Assembly (NCBI GenBank): GCA_921293015.1
Contig: OV121089.1
Span: forward strand, 41,402,520-41,466,519
Direction: 5' to 3'
Length of the DNA stretch: 64,000 bases
Origin: Phorcus lineatus
Lineage: Eukaryota; Mollusca; Gastropoda; Trochida; Trochidae
The translations under genes were made by a program, and so were the position numbers. Of the stretch, positions 36,341 through 49,135 are shown piece by piece. How positions within the stretch are numbered: position 1 is the first letter of the stretch; each line of letters starts with the position of its first letter. The notes below the pieces were generated by a model, which had not been told where the DNA came from, ran no database searches, and saw only the letters and a program-made list of their open reading frames with translations.

Positions 36341-39300
36341 GAAGAAGCCCCAGAAACATTAACCCATTTATGCATACTATGCCACAAGGGACGGGTTCTT
36401 TGAATCACCAGTTCTCACTTTTTTTTAAAGATGAAAACTTACAGTTAAGTGTATTTTAAAGCTAAGGTAGTTGTCTATTTAAAGAAAAGCAGAACGATTT
36501 CATAGAGTTATCTACCCTTGAACAGTGCGCCGCCATCTTTGGGTAGTACTGTTGTCAACTGCAAGTTTCATTGAGTTTGAGTTAATGCCAAAACTAAAAT
36601 AACAAAATACAGGGGCGTAGCTAATTAAGGTAAAATGAAAGTGTAGGCAATATTATTGGCAATGATTGAGGGCAAAGATTTAAGTGACATTTGACATATG
36701 TGATACTTCAAAAAGCTTCTTTGAAATATATCTCATTGATTCCCTTCAAATCATTTAGATTTTATTTTCATTTAAAAAAAACCAAGAATCATTTATGACC
36801 TGAATCCCGTTGCACAAAACACTAAGGAGGCCTTAAATCACTGAGGTAGCCATAGTCCAATGTTAAAGGATAGCACTAAGGTTAACCTTAGTGTTAAGTT
36901 GTTTTGTACTTTTGAGGAAATTCAAATGTATGTGCATTTGACCAATCTCTTGTTGTAATTGCCTGTTTTTGTATTTGGTTTTGAATAATCTTTTTCACTT
37001 AGTACCAGGGGCGTAGCTACCTATACGCAATGTACTCAATTGAGTATACTTTTTTTCCTCTAAATTTCATAAAGAAAAAACCCAACCCTATTTAAATCTT
37101 ATTCTGTATGTTTGATTGAGAATAGAAGCTGAACATGGAGAAAAAAAAAGACATCATTGTAATTATTACATCAGGGCAACCCTCACGTGCTTAGCATTTT
37201 AGCAATTCAACGCTGTAGAAACACGAAATATCCTTATTTGGCGGGTTCTTCTCGCTAAGCATATGTTTTCTGAAAGTTTAGTTTATTTTCTCGAGGAAAT
37301 ACGATAATGAAATGGAAAATACATCTACACACAGTCTTAACAGCCTTCAAACATCACTGACGTATAAGATTTCGCCCTTTTGCAAGTGTCCCTAATAACT
37401 TCTGTCGTCTATGTGATTGATGTCACATATGTCAAACTTTTTGTAATGGAGTAATTTTAAAGTGAATTACCGAGTGCTGTTGAATGTATCATCTTAACAA
37501 AATGAAGAAATAGTCGCGATTGTTTTCAAATGGACAAGTACGTGCGCCAATGCCAAATAGTCACACGGAATTTTGGAAACTTATCTGAAGCAGACAGAAG
37601 AAAACTTAGGTCAAAATATTGTTTATAACAACTAAATAATGTATGTAACTAATAATGTAAAATAGACGTGTTTTTCGCATCTGCACAAACACAAGACTTT
37701 CTTTAAAATTCTAATTGAAAATTGGTGATTAACATATTTTGGGATGAATATTTGACATTTTCAAATTTTTATCACCATACATAATATTTAGATACGTATC
37801 AAAGTTAGGGCGTAAGGCACCGAATATGAACGAGTCGTACTCATATGCTCCGTAAAACATTCAAAACAAAGAAACGGAATAGATGAATCATTCACTGTCA
37901 ACCTTGTACATGAATGCAAGACGATAATACATCTAGACCCTTGGATTTATCAGCCGATTTTAAGATAAACTAGAACGGAAGACAAGCGTTACAATAAATC
38001 AAGACATTAATAGTTTGCTGTATGATTTTGCTTGAACATGTAAAAGAACACAGAGATAAAGAATTCATGAAACAACCATATTTCAAACTGATATAACTTC
38101 AAGTGATTTTTATGATTTATTATTGTTTAATAATATGTTATTAAAAATGGTTTAAAATGTATTTCCTCAAATTATATCTGAAATTTCCCTTTTCATGTAT
38201 ATTTTAATAGGTCATGAAAACAAGATATATTTCTATAAATTATTTTTGTGATAATAAGATAATTCTCCGATAAATATGGAAAAACAGTTGGGTCTCAATT
38301 GGGAGTCATCATTAGCTATTATCTGATACAAGACCCTAATTTGCAAACCTTACTTCAAATGAAATATGTGTCACCATTGGTCTTCTACCTTTGTGAATAC
38401 ATGCATCATCTAGAAAGTCTAGTACATATGTACTAACTGAATGGAAGAGTCATATCGCTTATTTACTGAAATATAAATTAAAGAAACGTAATTACTGTGA
38501 CACATCTAACTTCATTGCATTAGATGATTTGTCTAGCTAAGATCAAGATGATACACATTTAGCACCTAACACCAGACGTGAAACTCTATAACGCTTACTA
38601 TAAGACAAGTAAAGAAGTGGGCACAGCTCACATACATCCGCTTCAAATTATAGTCTGGCTTTCTTTGTTGGTCTAACCCTCAAAAGGCACATATCTGGAT
38701 CATGGTTAATAAGTGTATGAAGTTTGGTGAAGATGTAGCATGTATAGTTTAGGAGATATGCTCCGGACAAAGATTTGTGACGGACGGACAGACAGACAGA
38801 CGGACGGAATGAACGCGGGGACATACGTAAGCGGGGACAACGTAAGTGGGGACGTAAGCGGGGACACGTAAGCGGGGACAACGTAAGTGGGGACGTTACA
38901 AGCGGAGACGTAAGCAGATTTTATGGAGCTTCTCATTTATAACAAGGATTTCGCTGACAGTTTTGTTTGAATGAAATTCATTCTTTGATCGTCGACCATC
39001 TTGAAATGTTATGATGTTAAGTTGGATTTATGCATGTTGAAAAATGATTGTATTATTTTGTATGCTTCACTGGTGAAACCCTATTTTCTTGTTGTTATGA
39101 ACATTGATATTTAATAGATAATCCAGGAAACACTGGTGTTGTTGTATTGTCTATTTGTTTCAAATATTGGACACCACTGTCAATAGTTTTAAGGGAGGTA
39201 TTCTCATGAAGATTATTACATGATTTCCTTTCGTTTAGATTTCTAGACACGTAAGAATGACATATAGATCTGTCAGGCAAGAAATACGTGTATTAATTGT

Positions 39301-40130
39301 TTTGAAGAGTTCGTCGTTTTTCTTACATACACCTTTTTGGCTGAAAATACTACATGCTCTTGCGCCTACTTTTATTTTATTTATTTCTATACAACGCTTA
39401 CGTTATGATATTGTTAAATGCTTCTTAAACAAACAAAAAAGTTAAAATTGTCCCGTTTTGCTCTGTTTCTGCTTACACCGCAATGCTCTTATGAAAAAAT
39501 ATTATTTCTGCATTGCCTCATCCTAAACGAGCCCAACCTTATCCTAGCTTTATCCGAATCATCGGTTCATCAAAGCATGTTGACTCTTTTGTCGGTTCCT
39601 GGAGACCAAAAAAGGATCCAAGATGTGTAAAAAAAAATCGTACATGACGTATATGGATATCATCGGGTTTATGGTATTCAATTAATGATACATGTACAGC
39701 CCAAGAAGCAGTTAGTCTATTTACACAATTCCTTTATTGTCACACTATGGGTTATTTTAAAGTATCACATTCTCGACTGATATCTCCTCAATAGTCCAAA
39801 TTCTTAGTTGTGGCGAGTTTGACATTGTCAGTTCCATTATCAACTGATCTTGATATTATTGTGGACCGGATCGGAATTCAAATATGCATGAATTGTGCAA
39901 TACCGCTAAATGTATATTTGTATTATTACAAACTTACAAAATTAATCAAAGGATAACATGTCAACAGCATTAATATACATGTACGACTGTGTATTGATTC
40001 ACATTAACGATAGCGGGTATCGTAGCCTTTGAAGTTTCGATGGAAAACTTGATGAAAAGAGTACTTACACGCATTTATGTATTTTAAACGCATATAGGTA
40101 GGAATTTTTATTTGTTTTGGACTAAACATT
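36341..40130. other. Intergenic sequence with repeat remnants
   Basis: No gene recognised. CAGGGGCGTAGCTA occurs twice in the same orientation (36610-36623 and 37006-37019); it looks like a transposon terminus. The 38645-38930 part is described separately. Confidence 0.5.
38645..38930. repeat. GACGGACGGACAGACAGAC-type interspersed repeat with (A/G)CGTAAGCGGGGACA array
   Basis: Contains 'agtttggtgaagatgtagca', 'tatgctccggacaaag' and 'gacggacggacagacagaca', the reverse-orientation counterpart of the repeat type seen at 25776-26240. It is followed by about seven short tandem units of 'cgtaagcggggaca' and variants (38815-38915). Confidence 0.7.
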
Positions 40131-40510
40131 ATTTTGTTAAATGTTTAACAATAAAGCAAATACTAGTTTACATTATTATACCATATGAAATTTTTATATA
40201 AAACCATTGCAACTTATATACGCGAGTCCTCAGGGTGGTAACCATGCCAACTTGTTCAGCTGTTCACTGCGGTCACAACTCCTAGTGTTCAGAACATAAC
40301 TATTGAACTTACGAGAACATAATCCGTTGGTTTATCTATTCAAGTAGTTGACAGAAACTCTTTGATGTAACGTATATACATGATCAGTTATGCGTCTGCT
40401 TCGCCGAGACGTCTGAAGGCTTTGTTTTCTTAAGTGGAAGATATATAATCTCAACGCACCAATACTCAAAACTTCTTGCATCTGTTTGTAGCACCTGTTT
40501 ACCTGGATGT
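40130..40510. repeat. Lectin-locus duplication, distal segment copy 1
   Basis: Diverged similarity to about 53480-53880, for example 'tacgcgagtcctcagggtgg' against 'tacgcgagtcgtcagggtga', and the shared 'ggctttgttttcttaagtgg'. It lies downstream (3') of the lectin gene on its own strand. Confidence 0.7.
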
Positions 40511-42681
40511 TCTTTGAAATGGAGAGTTTTCCAATTGAAGATGTTAACTCGTCAACGAATGAAACTGAATGAGCAATTCAATTCTTTGATAGTTGTCTAT
40601 TTATCGTCCCCAGTTTCACTATTTTTTATTACGAACATGCATTTACTAATCATTGGGCGATTAAATAATCAAGAGGTTCTTGATTAGTTTAGACAATATA
40701 GGTAAAATAGAAGCAAATTATGATCTTAGTATCCTCACTAGTCGGCTTAGTTTCATCACAAAGAGGTATCGATAGGCCTCCCAAAACTCAAAATTCGTTT
40801 GAAACTGTCTCAGGAACAGAGGGGGGTGGTAAAGTTCACAAACGCTGACTCCTACGGATAGGAAGGTATGAGGGTTTTGCGCGATTACCGCAAAGTACTG
40901 GAACAACTCTGTCATGAAGCATTTCAAATATAACACGTTTCTTTACAAAAATCAGTTAATAACAGGTCTTTGTTCTGACTTCTTGTCCCGCAATTCCACA
41001 ATTCAAATGTTGACTAGAGCATCGATGCCGCCTCGATGTTCGCTAGGAATGTTTGTAACTTCTTTGAGGAAAGTTGTGTTTGATATGACACACACAATAT
41101 GGACAGTAAGAACCAACAAATTTAAGTTTTTGAATTATTTCTTTTGAAAGAAATGACTCGTTTAAATCTTGTCACTTAATCAGTTTTATTTTGTTTTGTT
41201 TGCATTCTCCAAAAGACTTTTAGAATGAAACATCGTACGCCTTCAATTTAACAAGTAAGTATAGAGAGATTTTTAATCAAGTGTGTTTCCGTTCTCTAAT
41301 ATCATATTTCAGGAATAAAATGTGTATTATTCAGACCTTTAGCATGTTTCTCAGATTATTTTTATTATCAATCATATTTCATGATGAAAATTGGTTTTAT
41401 GTTATTTAATAATTTCATTTGGTAAACGTTTTACAAATAGGGAGGTTGTTAGTCAGATTAATGATATTCCAAACTTTGTGGTTCCCTGTCGGCAGAAAAT
41501 TCCCCGTTTATCAATTGCATAGAATAATTGTAAATTGTACGTTTGGTCCATTTGTGAATTTTATTCATTAGACTAATGCCACTAAGAACCATCCATTCAA
41601 CGTATGACAATTTACCTCTATTGTTATATACATTTTACCGCATTTTCATTATAATCTACTGCAGTATTACATCTTAGTGCAATTTAAGTAAATGTTTTCG
41701 CACTTATTACATTGAACCGCGTTTATCACATCTTACGTTGTAACAATGTCTCTTGTAATAGTATTTCTTATCCTCAACATACATGTACATGCGTAAAACA
41801 TTGTACAAATTTATTTTGTAATAATTTGTAATTGCAATTATCATTATGTACGTTTTATTCAAACTCTTTTTCTGTTGCTGGGAAATAATCATAGGAAAAC
41901 GGTTTAGCTTGAAAAGATACTTCATTAAAAAGTTTGAAATTATGAACAGTCAGAACCAAAAAGTTTATGTTTATGAACTATTTATTTTGACGGAAATTAT
42001 TCTTTCATATCACGATCACTTGGTTTCGTTACACTTTATCAGTTTAAATTCACTTTGGTATAAAAACGTCTTTAAGACATTGAATATTTAGATTTAATTT
42101 CTTTCTAGTTACTTCATCCTAATGTGTTTTCTTTACACACTTAAAGAGAATTTCAAGTTAGTTGTAACTTTCAGTTGTCTTTGTCAAACTATCACCAATG
42201 GTTGGTAGCTATTTAATACAATTAATATTTCTTCAGTTATTTCTTGTTAGATGTCGTACCCCTGTGAACTTAACAGGGATACAGTTTTGCTGATAAAGAA
42301 AAGCTTATTCATGAACTAACAGACAAGCCTGTAGGTGGATGTGAGAACTTTATTCCAAATAGGATAATTTAGTGACAGAAACTAAGACAAGCCATGGAAG
42401 AATTAAAAGATACGTGGACATATCAGAAAAGGTAATTGCAAATAAAGGCAGAGAAGGTTTTAGAACCACAGAAAACAGAGCACTATCAGAAATTCAAGTA
42501 TTAAAGTATTAACGTATGGAAGTAGATGACAAATAAACAGTATCATTAAATCAAATATAACCCTATAAAGGACAGTCATATTATATTTTCCATCTACATT
42601 TATGATGACCCTACATGTTTTCAATCAACCAAATTGCGTCCCCTGCAAGCTGGTGAGAGATTAACTTTCGTCCATGGGAAT

Positions 42682-43920
42682 TTAGTTTCTTCTGATATAG
42701 AAGATCGACTTATCACTGGTTGTGCTAGACATCACTGTAGTTTTGTACTGTCGGCAGGTGCCCGTTGTTGGGTTGTGTCCAAAAGCATAGCAGCTCATGG
42801 ATCTCTTGCAGTACTCAGCACACGAAGGGGCGTCAGCGACAACCATCTCAGCGTCGGACTCGTCAACAATGGTCTTATTAATCTGGCGTTCGAATAAAAC
42901 TTTTGCATCTGCAATATATAAATTCAAACATATAGCAAAGTATTTTAAGACCCGAACAAAATAAACTCATAGAACAACACATTTGTTTTTCTGAATATTT
43001 CTTTTCATGTGTATACATTAATTTTAGAATATACTTCGTTTTATAATATAGTAATAAGAAAATGTTGATACACATTTTTTTATATTGAGACAGACTTTTA
43101 CGACATTCTTGTCAAAGCGAACTCATTATCGCCTCTCCTTAGACATTGAGACCTTATATACTTGTTCAGTAAAAACACCATGTGGACCATGATATGAGCA
43201 TCACGTCATAAAAAGCAACATAACATAGGAATAACAATAATTTAAGAAACTTACTTGGTTTGTCAACGACAAGGACTTGAACTTCACACAGAGGCAGTAC
43301 AGGGCTTGTCTTGGAAATCTTCACGAATCTACCCAGGAGATTGTGATGACATGGAAGTGTCTCAATTGCACCGCTCGGCATCGCTCCTTGGTAAAACGTG
43401 CACACGGCCTCTTGGTTTTCGTTCTCCAGTAATACACTGACAGTGAAGTTACTTAGCAGGTCGGGGTCTGTGAACAAGTTTACAAGTTAAACATTGTGTA
43501 ACATACTTGAACTGTTTATTTTGTCACACACTTGTTTTGATTATGAAGTCTACATTAGTATTGCATGATTAATTCTTGAAATTTCTCATGCGGGAAAGTT
43601 CTGTTCTTCCAGTGTATTTCCTGACTGTTTGCGATCTTTCTAGAAATGGAAATATCTGGAAACTGTGAAATTCTTTAAAGGCATTCAGAAGTTGGTGTAG
43701 TGTGTGGTTGTCAACTTCTTTGTTTGTTTATCACGATCTCCTGGGCTACTTCTTGCCCTTTCATCAGGTGGATTATGAACAAATGTTTGGTACAGTATAT
43801 AATATATATATATCTTGCACAGTATATATATATATATATATACTGTACCAAACATTTGTTCATTATCCACCTGATGAATATATATATACTGTACCAAACA
43901 TTTGTTCATTATCCACCTGA

Positions 43921-43995
<75 letters not shown>

Positions 43996-44664
43996 GAGCC
44001 ATAGATTCAATTAAATATGTACAAATCAATGGGTGAGTTAAAGGGATAATTATACAAACAAAGGTTGTCATTATAATACTGAATGTTTCCACAGAGGAGT
44101 GATCTATGTTTCTTTCATCATCATAGGAGGCTACATTACCTTTTTTCCTGTTCCTGATCAGAACAGACTGGATCCAGTAGACCCCTGCTAGATCCACCTG
44201 CCACCACGGGTCCATCAAATTATCCCTCGTCCTGGTACAGGTCACCATGAAGTCGATGATTCCATCCACTGCATTCCCCGGTCCCTTCCAATTCTGTGTC
44301 GAACTCTGGATGCATTTTTTTCCAAGTGCAGCGTTGAATAATGCGCTTGTGGAACCTGGAGCAGAAAATATTAATTACCAAATTTATGATAGTAGCTTAT
44401 AACCCTTCAAAGATTATCACTTAAGAGTTACCTTTTTACTCATAAAATGTTGAACATCGAAACAGTTTTACTAAATATCTTTACATAGTAAAAAAAACCT
44501 CCGAATTTACTTTTGAAAATGGACATTTATTTTTATTCTCAAATTCAAATCAAAATACATTTACTAAAAAGGGTTAAAGCAAATTTGACACAGACAAAAA
44601 AGGAATACTTACAATAAAAAAGGTTAAGTGCAATCCAAACTGTTAGGATTCTTCCGTGGTCCAT
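42682..44664 (-). CDS. Secreted fucolectin-type (FTP) lectin with C-terminal PAN/Apple domain
   Basis: Minus-strand exons 44664-44613, 44355-44140, 43467-43255 and 42908-42682 (TAA) join in phase to 235 aa. Residues 1-18 form a signal peptide (hydrophobic LTVWIALNLFYC). Residues about 24-160 are an FTP/F5-8C-like fold: the conserved 'DPWWQVDLAGVYWIQSVLIR' and the closing LCEVQVLV match fucolectins. Residues about 161-235 are a PAN/Apple-like module with four cysteines (CAEYCKRSMSC then CRQY). FTP lectins bind fucosylated glycans in innate recognition. Here the canonical His and the RGDxR arginines are not visible (KKGDPDL stands in the RGD position), so fucose binding is doubtful. The intron between exons 2 and 3 holds a long TA tract and a hairpin. 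A broken paralogue of the last exon lies at 54160-54400. Confidence 0.85.
43762..43991. repeat. Inverted repeats around (TA)n in the lectin intron
   Basis: The 36-base sequence at 43762-43797 (begins tcatcaggtggatta) recurs inverted and nearly exact twice, at 43841-43877 and 43887-43923. A pure TA run of about 70 bases follows (43922-43991). The local structure could extrude a hairpin or cruciform. Confidence 0.85.
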
Positions 44665-44991
44665 TTGACATCAGAAATAAAGTCTTGTCTGAACTACTGA
44701 AAACTACTAAACATTCAACACCGTACCTTCTGGAAGTAGTTTTGAAAATACACGTTCATAATTGAAAATCTATCGGAAAAAACTATTGAATGAGAATGTA
44801 ACTGTCATCTTCTGTTAAATCGTCCCCGTATCAACTACATACATGTACAGCTGGCAATGAAATGCTTCAAATAAACCAGCACAATTTTCAAACTTCTCAT
44901 GTACATCTACAATTTAATTTTAGATTGTCAATGAGACCATTGCTTGCATCAGAGAGCAATGGGGTTTTATAGTACTGTTTAAAAATTAACA

Positions 44992-45160
44992 GCAAGCGTT
45001 GGGTGCATCCCAAACGATGCAGAGTCGTATGTATAATAACTGTTTTAAAAATAACCGAAAGCGTTGGGTGCATCCCAAACGATGCAGAGTATTATGTATG
45101 ATAACTGTTTCAAAAGTATTCGTAAGCATTGGGTGCACTGCAAACGATGCGTTCTGTTTG
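44992..45160. repeat. Three-unit minisatellite upstream of the lectin gene
   Basis: Three units of about 65 bp, each containing 'gcgttgggtgcatcccaaac' or a close variant plus 'gatgcagagt' and 'tgtataataactgtttt'. It starts about 330 bases upstream of the lectin ATG (minus-strand gene), so it might be part of its 5' regulatory region. Confidence 0.75.
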
Positions 45161-46030
45161 ATGTCGGTGCGTCAAGGAAGATGGTCAACTATAAAAGATA
45201 AGATGGTTGATTTTCATACCCTTCCAATCATTCAAGTGTTCTAGATTATTGTGGCGCCCTTGCATATACAACTCATAGCACGGTCATCAGATCGTGATTC
45301 TTAGTAGACATAACTTGCATTTTGTATTTATTCGGAAATACCTCGTCAAAAAAGTCAAAAGATCCTTTTTTACTACCCTATAATCTATGTTTACCACTTG
45401 CCATATATAAGTAAATGTGTTGCCGTACCGTATGAAAGTCTTATTTACTTCCATTTTTTAAATGCACCTTGCTTAGCGTATAATTGGGTTATCGATCATA
45501 TAAAGCAAGAGATTTGCTGGTTTCATTGTTTCTCATATATTGATGCCTCAATTTTCACATTCCGTAATTATGATTGATTATTTTTCAAAAGATAAGCGTA
45601 GACAAAATAATGAATTAAGTAAGTAATAATCAAATTTTCTGCTCATTTTGAGGATTTTGAAAATATGTGAGCGCAGACATGTTTTTTTGTTAAATATGAT
45701 ATTGATATTTCAATAATTATTGATAAGCATAACATGTAGAAACATATTAGAATATCTGCCGACAGCTAAATTTCTGACAGCTTGACTATATATATGAATA
45801 ATTTCCATCCAAGTTCATTTATGTAAAAAGATTTAGCAATCTACACACACATAACATAAACAATAACATTACTAAACATTTTGGTTTTCTGTTAGTAGAA
45901 ATATGGTATTACTGAAAGACTTCATATACCACTCGTTTATCATTCTCTTTGATGAGCATTTGATGTCTATTGTCTTCTGTTGGAGATATTTGTAAATGAA
46001 GGCATAACTGTTCGTGCCATTTTCCCACGA
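45161..46030. other. AT-rich sequence, nothing recognised
   Basis: No gene-like frame, repeat or RNA was identified between the lectin-upstream minisatellite and the 62-bp array. Confidence 0.5.
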
Positions 46031-46036
46031 AGTCTA

Positions 46037-46342
46037 TGCTTGACACACGTGTTGGTTACATGTGTCAATAAATGAAGTCTTAAGATGCCATTAAATAAAC
46101 CTTGACACAAGTGTTTGTTACATGTGTCAATAAATGAAGTCTTCAGATGCCATTAAATAAACCTTGACACAAGTGTTGGTTACATGTGTCAATGAATGAA
46201 GTCTTAAGATGCCATTAAATAAACCTTGACACAAATGTTGGTTACATGTGTCAATAAATGAAGTCTTAAGATGCCATTAAATAAACCTTGACACAAGTGT
46301 TGGTTACATGTGTCAATAAATGAAGTCTTAAGATGCCATTAA
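46037..46342. repeat. 62-bp minisatellite array, left part
   Basis: Five near-identical units of about 62 bp, each with TGACACAAGTGTTGGTTACA then TGTGTCAATAAATGAAGTC. Each unit holds the inverted pair TGACACA/TGTGTCA. The array resumes at 49038-49135 after the transposon insertion. Confidence 0.92.
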
Positions 46343-49041
46343 AGATATTATATCCCAGTTTTGTATCCGACTTCAATCCCCATTTTAATAAAGACAATAC
46401 ATTCAAGTTAATAAAACACCAAACAGAGTTTAGATGCGTCCTTTAATTAAAAAGATATAACGGTTCAAATCGCGTAGAAATTGGCCACCTCGAAAGCCCA
46501 ATTAAAAAAGTCCTTAGAGTGGCCTGAGCTCTCCTTCGGTAGATGTGACGTCATAGACAGGACTCGCTCCGCGTTTGTTTGTAAACAAGTATATATCAAT
46601 GCAGATATGGGTCGCATTCGTCGACGTTTTCATTGAGATAGAGACATGCCTTCTTCCTGCGTTGCTGCCAACTGTACTAATAGGAAATCAGGAAACATTC
46701 AACTGCATCGGTTTCCGAAGGATTCTGTCCAATTCGCGAATTGGACAAAGTTTGTTAGTCAGAAAAGAGCGAAGTGAAGTCCCAATGACAGGTCTGTTAT
46801 CTGCTCCGATCATTTCGCAGAGGACTGTTATGATCTTTCCTACGATTTCAAAGCGGATTTTGGACTTGCCTCACAAAGGAAAAGACTCGTCAAAAATGCC
46901 GTACGAACAGTTAATAAACAAATGAAGATGATAACATGCCCGCTACCCGTCTGTCCAGCGAGATATAACAGTCAACCATATCGGAAGAGAAAACGGGCGG
47001 AATACTTTGAGAAGAGGGTAAGGAATTTGAAAGAAAGGCTAATTCAAAATTCTATTCCGGGGGAGGTGGGATAAATAATCATGAAACTTTTGGGGAGTTG
47101 ACTATACTTGATGATTTTGCAGACGAATGTTGAGTTTTTATCTGCATTATGAATTTATGTCTCTTTAGATTAGTCGCAGAATTTATTAATTCAAACCCCA
47201 TTAACTGTTTGAATTTTTAGTATTTGATTGCATATGGGGTTGAAAAATTCATCGGGTTGAACTAAATAGTTATTTCAACATGTTTGAGACTATAATGAAA
47301 TAATGTGCATATATATATAGATCTGTAAATTATACACAGTTACAGGTTTGTAGTTTGTTACATTACTAGTTTTGGGGTATACATAATTGTTTTTGGTGCT
47401 GATTACTCTAAGGATACATACAAAAATGTAGGCAAGTCACTTATGTTTGTATGTTGACACTACAGTTTGGGTTATAACATTTATGAAAAATTAAAATTTC
47501 TTGCTACAGCGTCATTTTAGAAGCAACAAAAAGTAAAATTAAAGTAAAAGAGCTGCCCCGGAGAAACATTTACCAATTTATGTAGCCTCACAGTGGATAA
47601 CGTATAACCTATTATATATTGATAAACATTGCAGAATGAAGTAAGATATTTAGTAATACAGATTTGTTAATATATTGTCATGTGTCACGTGTATTGACAA
47701 ACCTAATTACCTTCATCAAGTTTAAATAAAGGCTGTTGATCATGTGTGAGGATAAGGTTTAGACAGTATAACTAATCAGTGCCTTGTGTATTACCTATTG
47801 GAAATGTGCCAGGTGCTGAGGTCATTAAGTTTATTGCTTAATTGCCATAATGTACAGGTGTGTGGCATTTCATGTAGACTGTTAGGTAATAACTTTATGA
47901 CTATATTGTCTGGTGTGAAAAGGTAGTGTTAGGTAACTAAAAACCTCTCTCTGATAAAATACCGGTACTAAAGTACTGAAGAAAATGGAAATAATATGCT
48001 TTTCAGCGTTAATATTTTTATTTGGTTGAAATAGTTAAAACTGAAAAATAATTTCATATTTACGATACATTTCCAAGCAGGCTTTAACTTAATCACAATC
48101 AACAATAAATGTTGTGTTATTATTGACAATATTGGCCTATGTCACTCTAGATTAGTACCAGACTCTTTATCTCAAACACTGACCATTACTCACACAAAAG
48201 AACAATAATCTGTATCCTTACTATGAAAAATACATTAGTACGCGTACGTAACTCTACGTTTTTATGAAGGTGGCAAATTGAGAATCAAAAGGTACCTTTA
48301 CTAAACACATCAAAGATTTGATCTTCATTATCACTAATAACTGAGTAATAAGGCGAAAAACAGCTGCTCGGAACCTCGTATCCCAATGACGAGATCCGGA
48401 AGTTGCCGAGAGACAGAGCATCGAAAGCGGGATCTCATCGTTACAGTCATGCAAAGCAGAAACACGGAGTTGCGATATTGAGTTGACACAAATGGCACAA
48501 AGTAGTAACAAGTATTCTGCATATACAATGGTCAATCAACTACACAGGGGGATAGTCGATTTGTCTAGGTGTTCAAAAAAAAAACCAGTCACAATGGCGG
48601 CAGATATCACTTTGGGTTCATTCGATCGGCATTATCGGAGATTAACAACCCAAACAAACAACAACAACAGCAACAACAGATAATTAATGTCAAACAGAAT
48701 ATGTCGATGTATTGATAGTAATATCTTTGGTGACTTAGGGGCTTTTTTTATAAGTACAATCAGTGAAAATATATACGTTCACGACCGCTGGAATCTATAA
48801 TGTAAACAATGACACAGATCAGCCAGTCGTTAACGAGTCCTGTCTATGTCGTCACAACCCTCCTAGTACCTGATTGGCTAATAAAACGTTTCGCGTCTGT
48901 TTTCCGGAAGTGTTTATAAAAGACGTTTTTTCTGCTATTTTCAGGTGGATGTGAACCTAAATAGTTGTTGATATTTTTTCTTAACTGTGTTATGAAGTAT
49001 TTCCGCTAATCGTACCCCCTATGAGGATATATTATCTTTAA
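46339..49041 (+). mobile_element. Kolobok-like TTAA transposon with decayed THAP ORF
   Basis: A 2.7-kb unit flanked by TTAA on both sides and inserted in a minisatellite whose unit reads 'gatgccattaaataaacc', so the empty site is known from the array. Terminal inverted repeats are TTAAAGATATTATATCC and, from the other end, TTAAAGATAATATATCC. A second inverted pair ('catagacaggactcg') lies about 200 bases in from each end. TTAA target duplication with a THAP-domain protein is the hallmark of Kolobok elements. The transposase core is not recognisable, so this copy is probably non-autonomous. Confidence 0.8.
46646..47019 (+). pseudogene. THAP-domain exon with in-frame stop
   Basis: Starts ATG at 46646 and reads a C2CH THAP zinc finger: CVAANC near the start, then HRFPKD, NWTKFV and ICSDHF. 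This fits C-x4-C ... C-x2-H. An in-frame TGA at 46775-46777 replaces the codon expected to be a conserved tryptophan before SPNDRSVIC, so the frame is broken. The reading then runs through a basic segment (RKRKRAEYFEKR) to a possible donor GTAAGG near 47020. It is the likely N-terminal exon of the surrounding transposon's protein. Confidence 0.8.
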
Positions 49042-49135
49042 ATAAACCTTGACACAAGTGTTGGTTACATGTGTCAATAAATGAAGTCTTAAGATGCCAT
49101 TAAATAAACCTTGACACAAATGTTGGTTCTCTGAT
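49038..49135. repeat. 62-bp minisatellite array, right part
   Basis: About 1.5 units of the same repeat as 46037-46342, interrupted from it by the TTAA transposon. Confidence 0.92.

Noticed and set aside
42634..42897. Plus-strand 87-aa frame, with a relative at 54106-54372
   Set aside because: Antisense shadow of the lectin PAN exon. Its apparent conservation comes from the duplication.
43685..44269. 194-aa minus-strand frame with a long YIYIY run
   Set aside because: Reads through a (TA)n tract and intron. Only its first part is the true lectin exon 44355-44140.
46037..46342. CRISPR-like array of regular repeats
   Set aside because: Units are contiguous without unique spacers, in a eukaryotic genome. 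It is a minisatellite.
48254..48535. 93-aa minus-strand frame inside the TTAA transposon
   Set aside because: No recognisable transposase motif or splice context, so I could not support it as coding.
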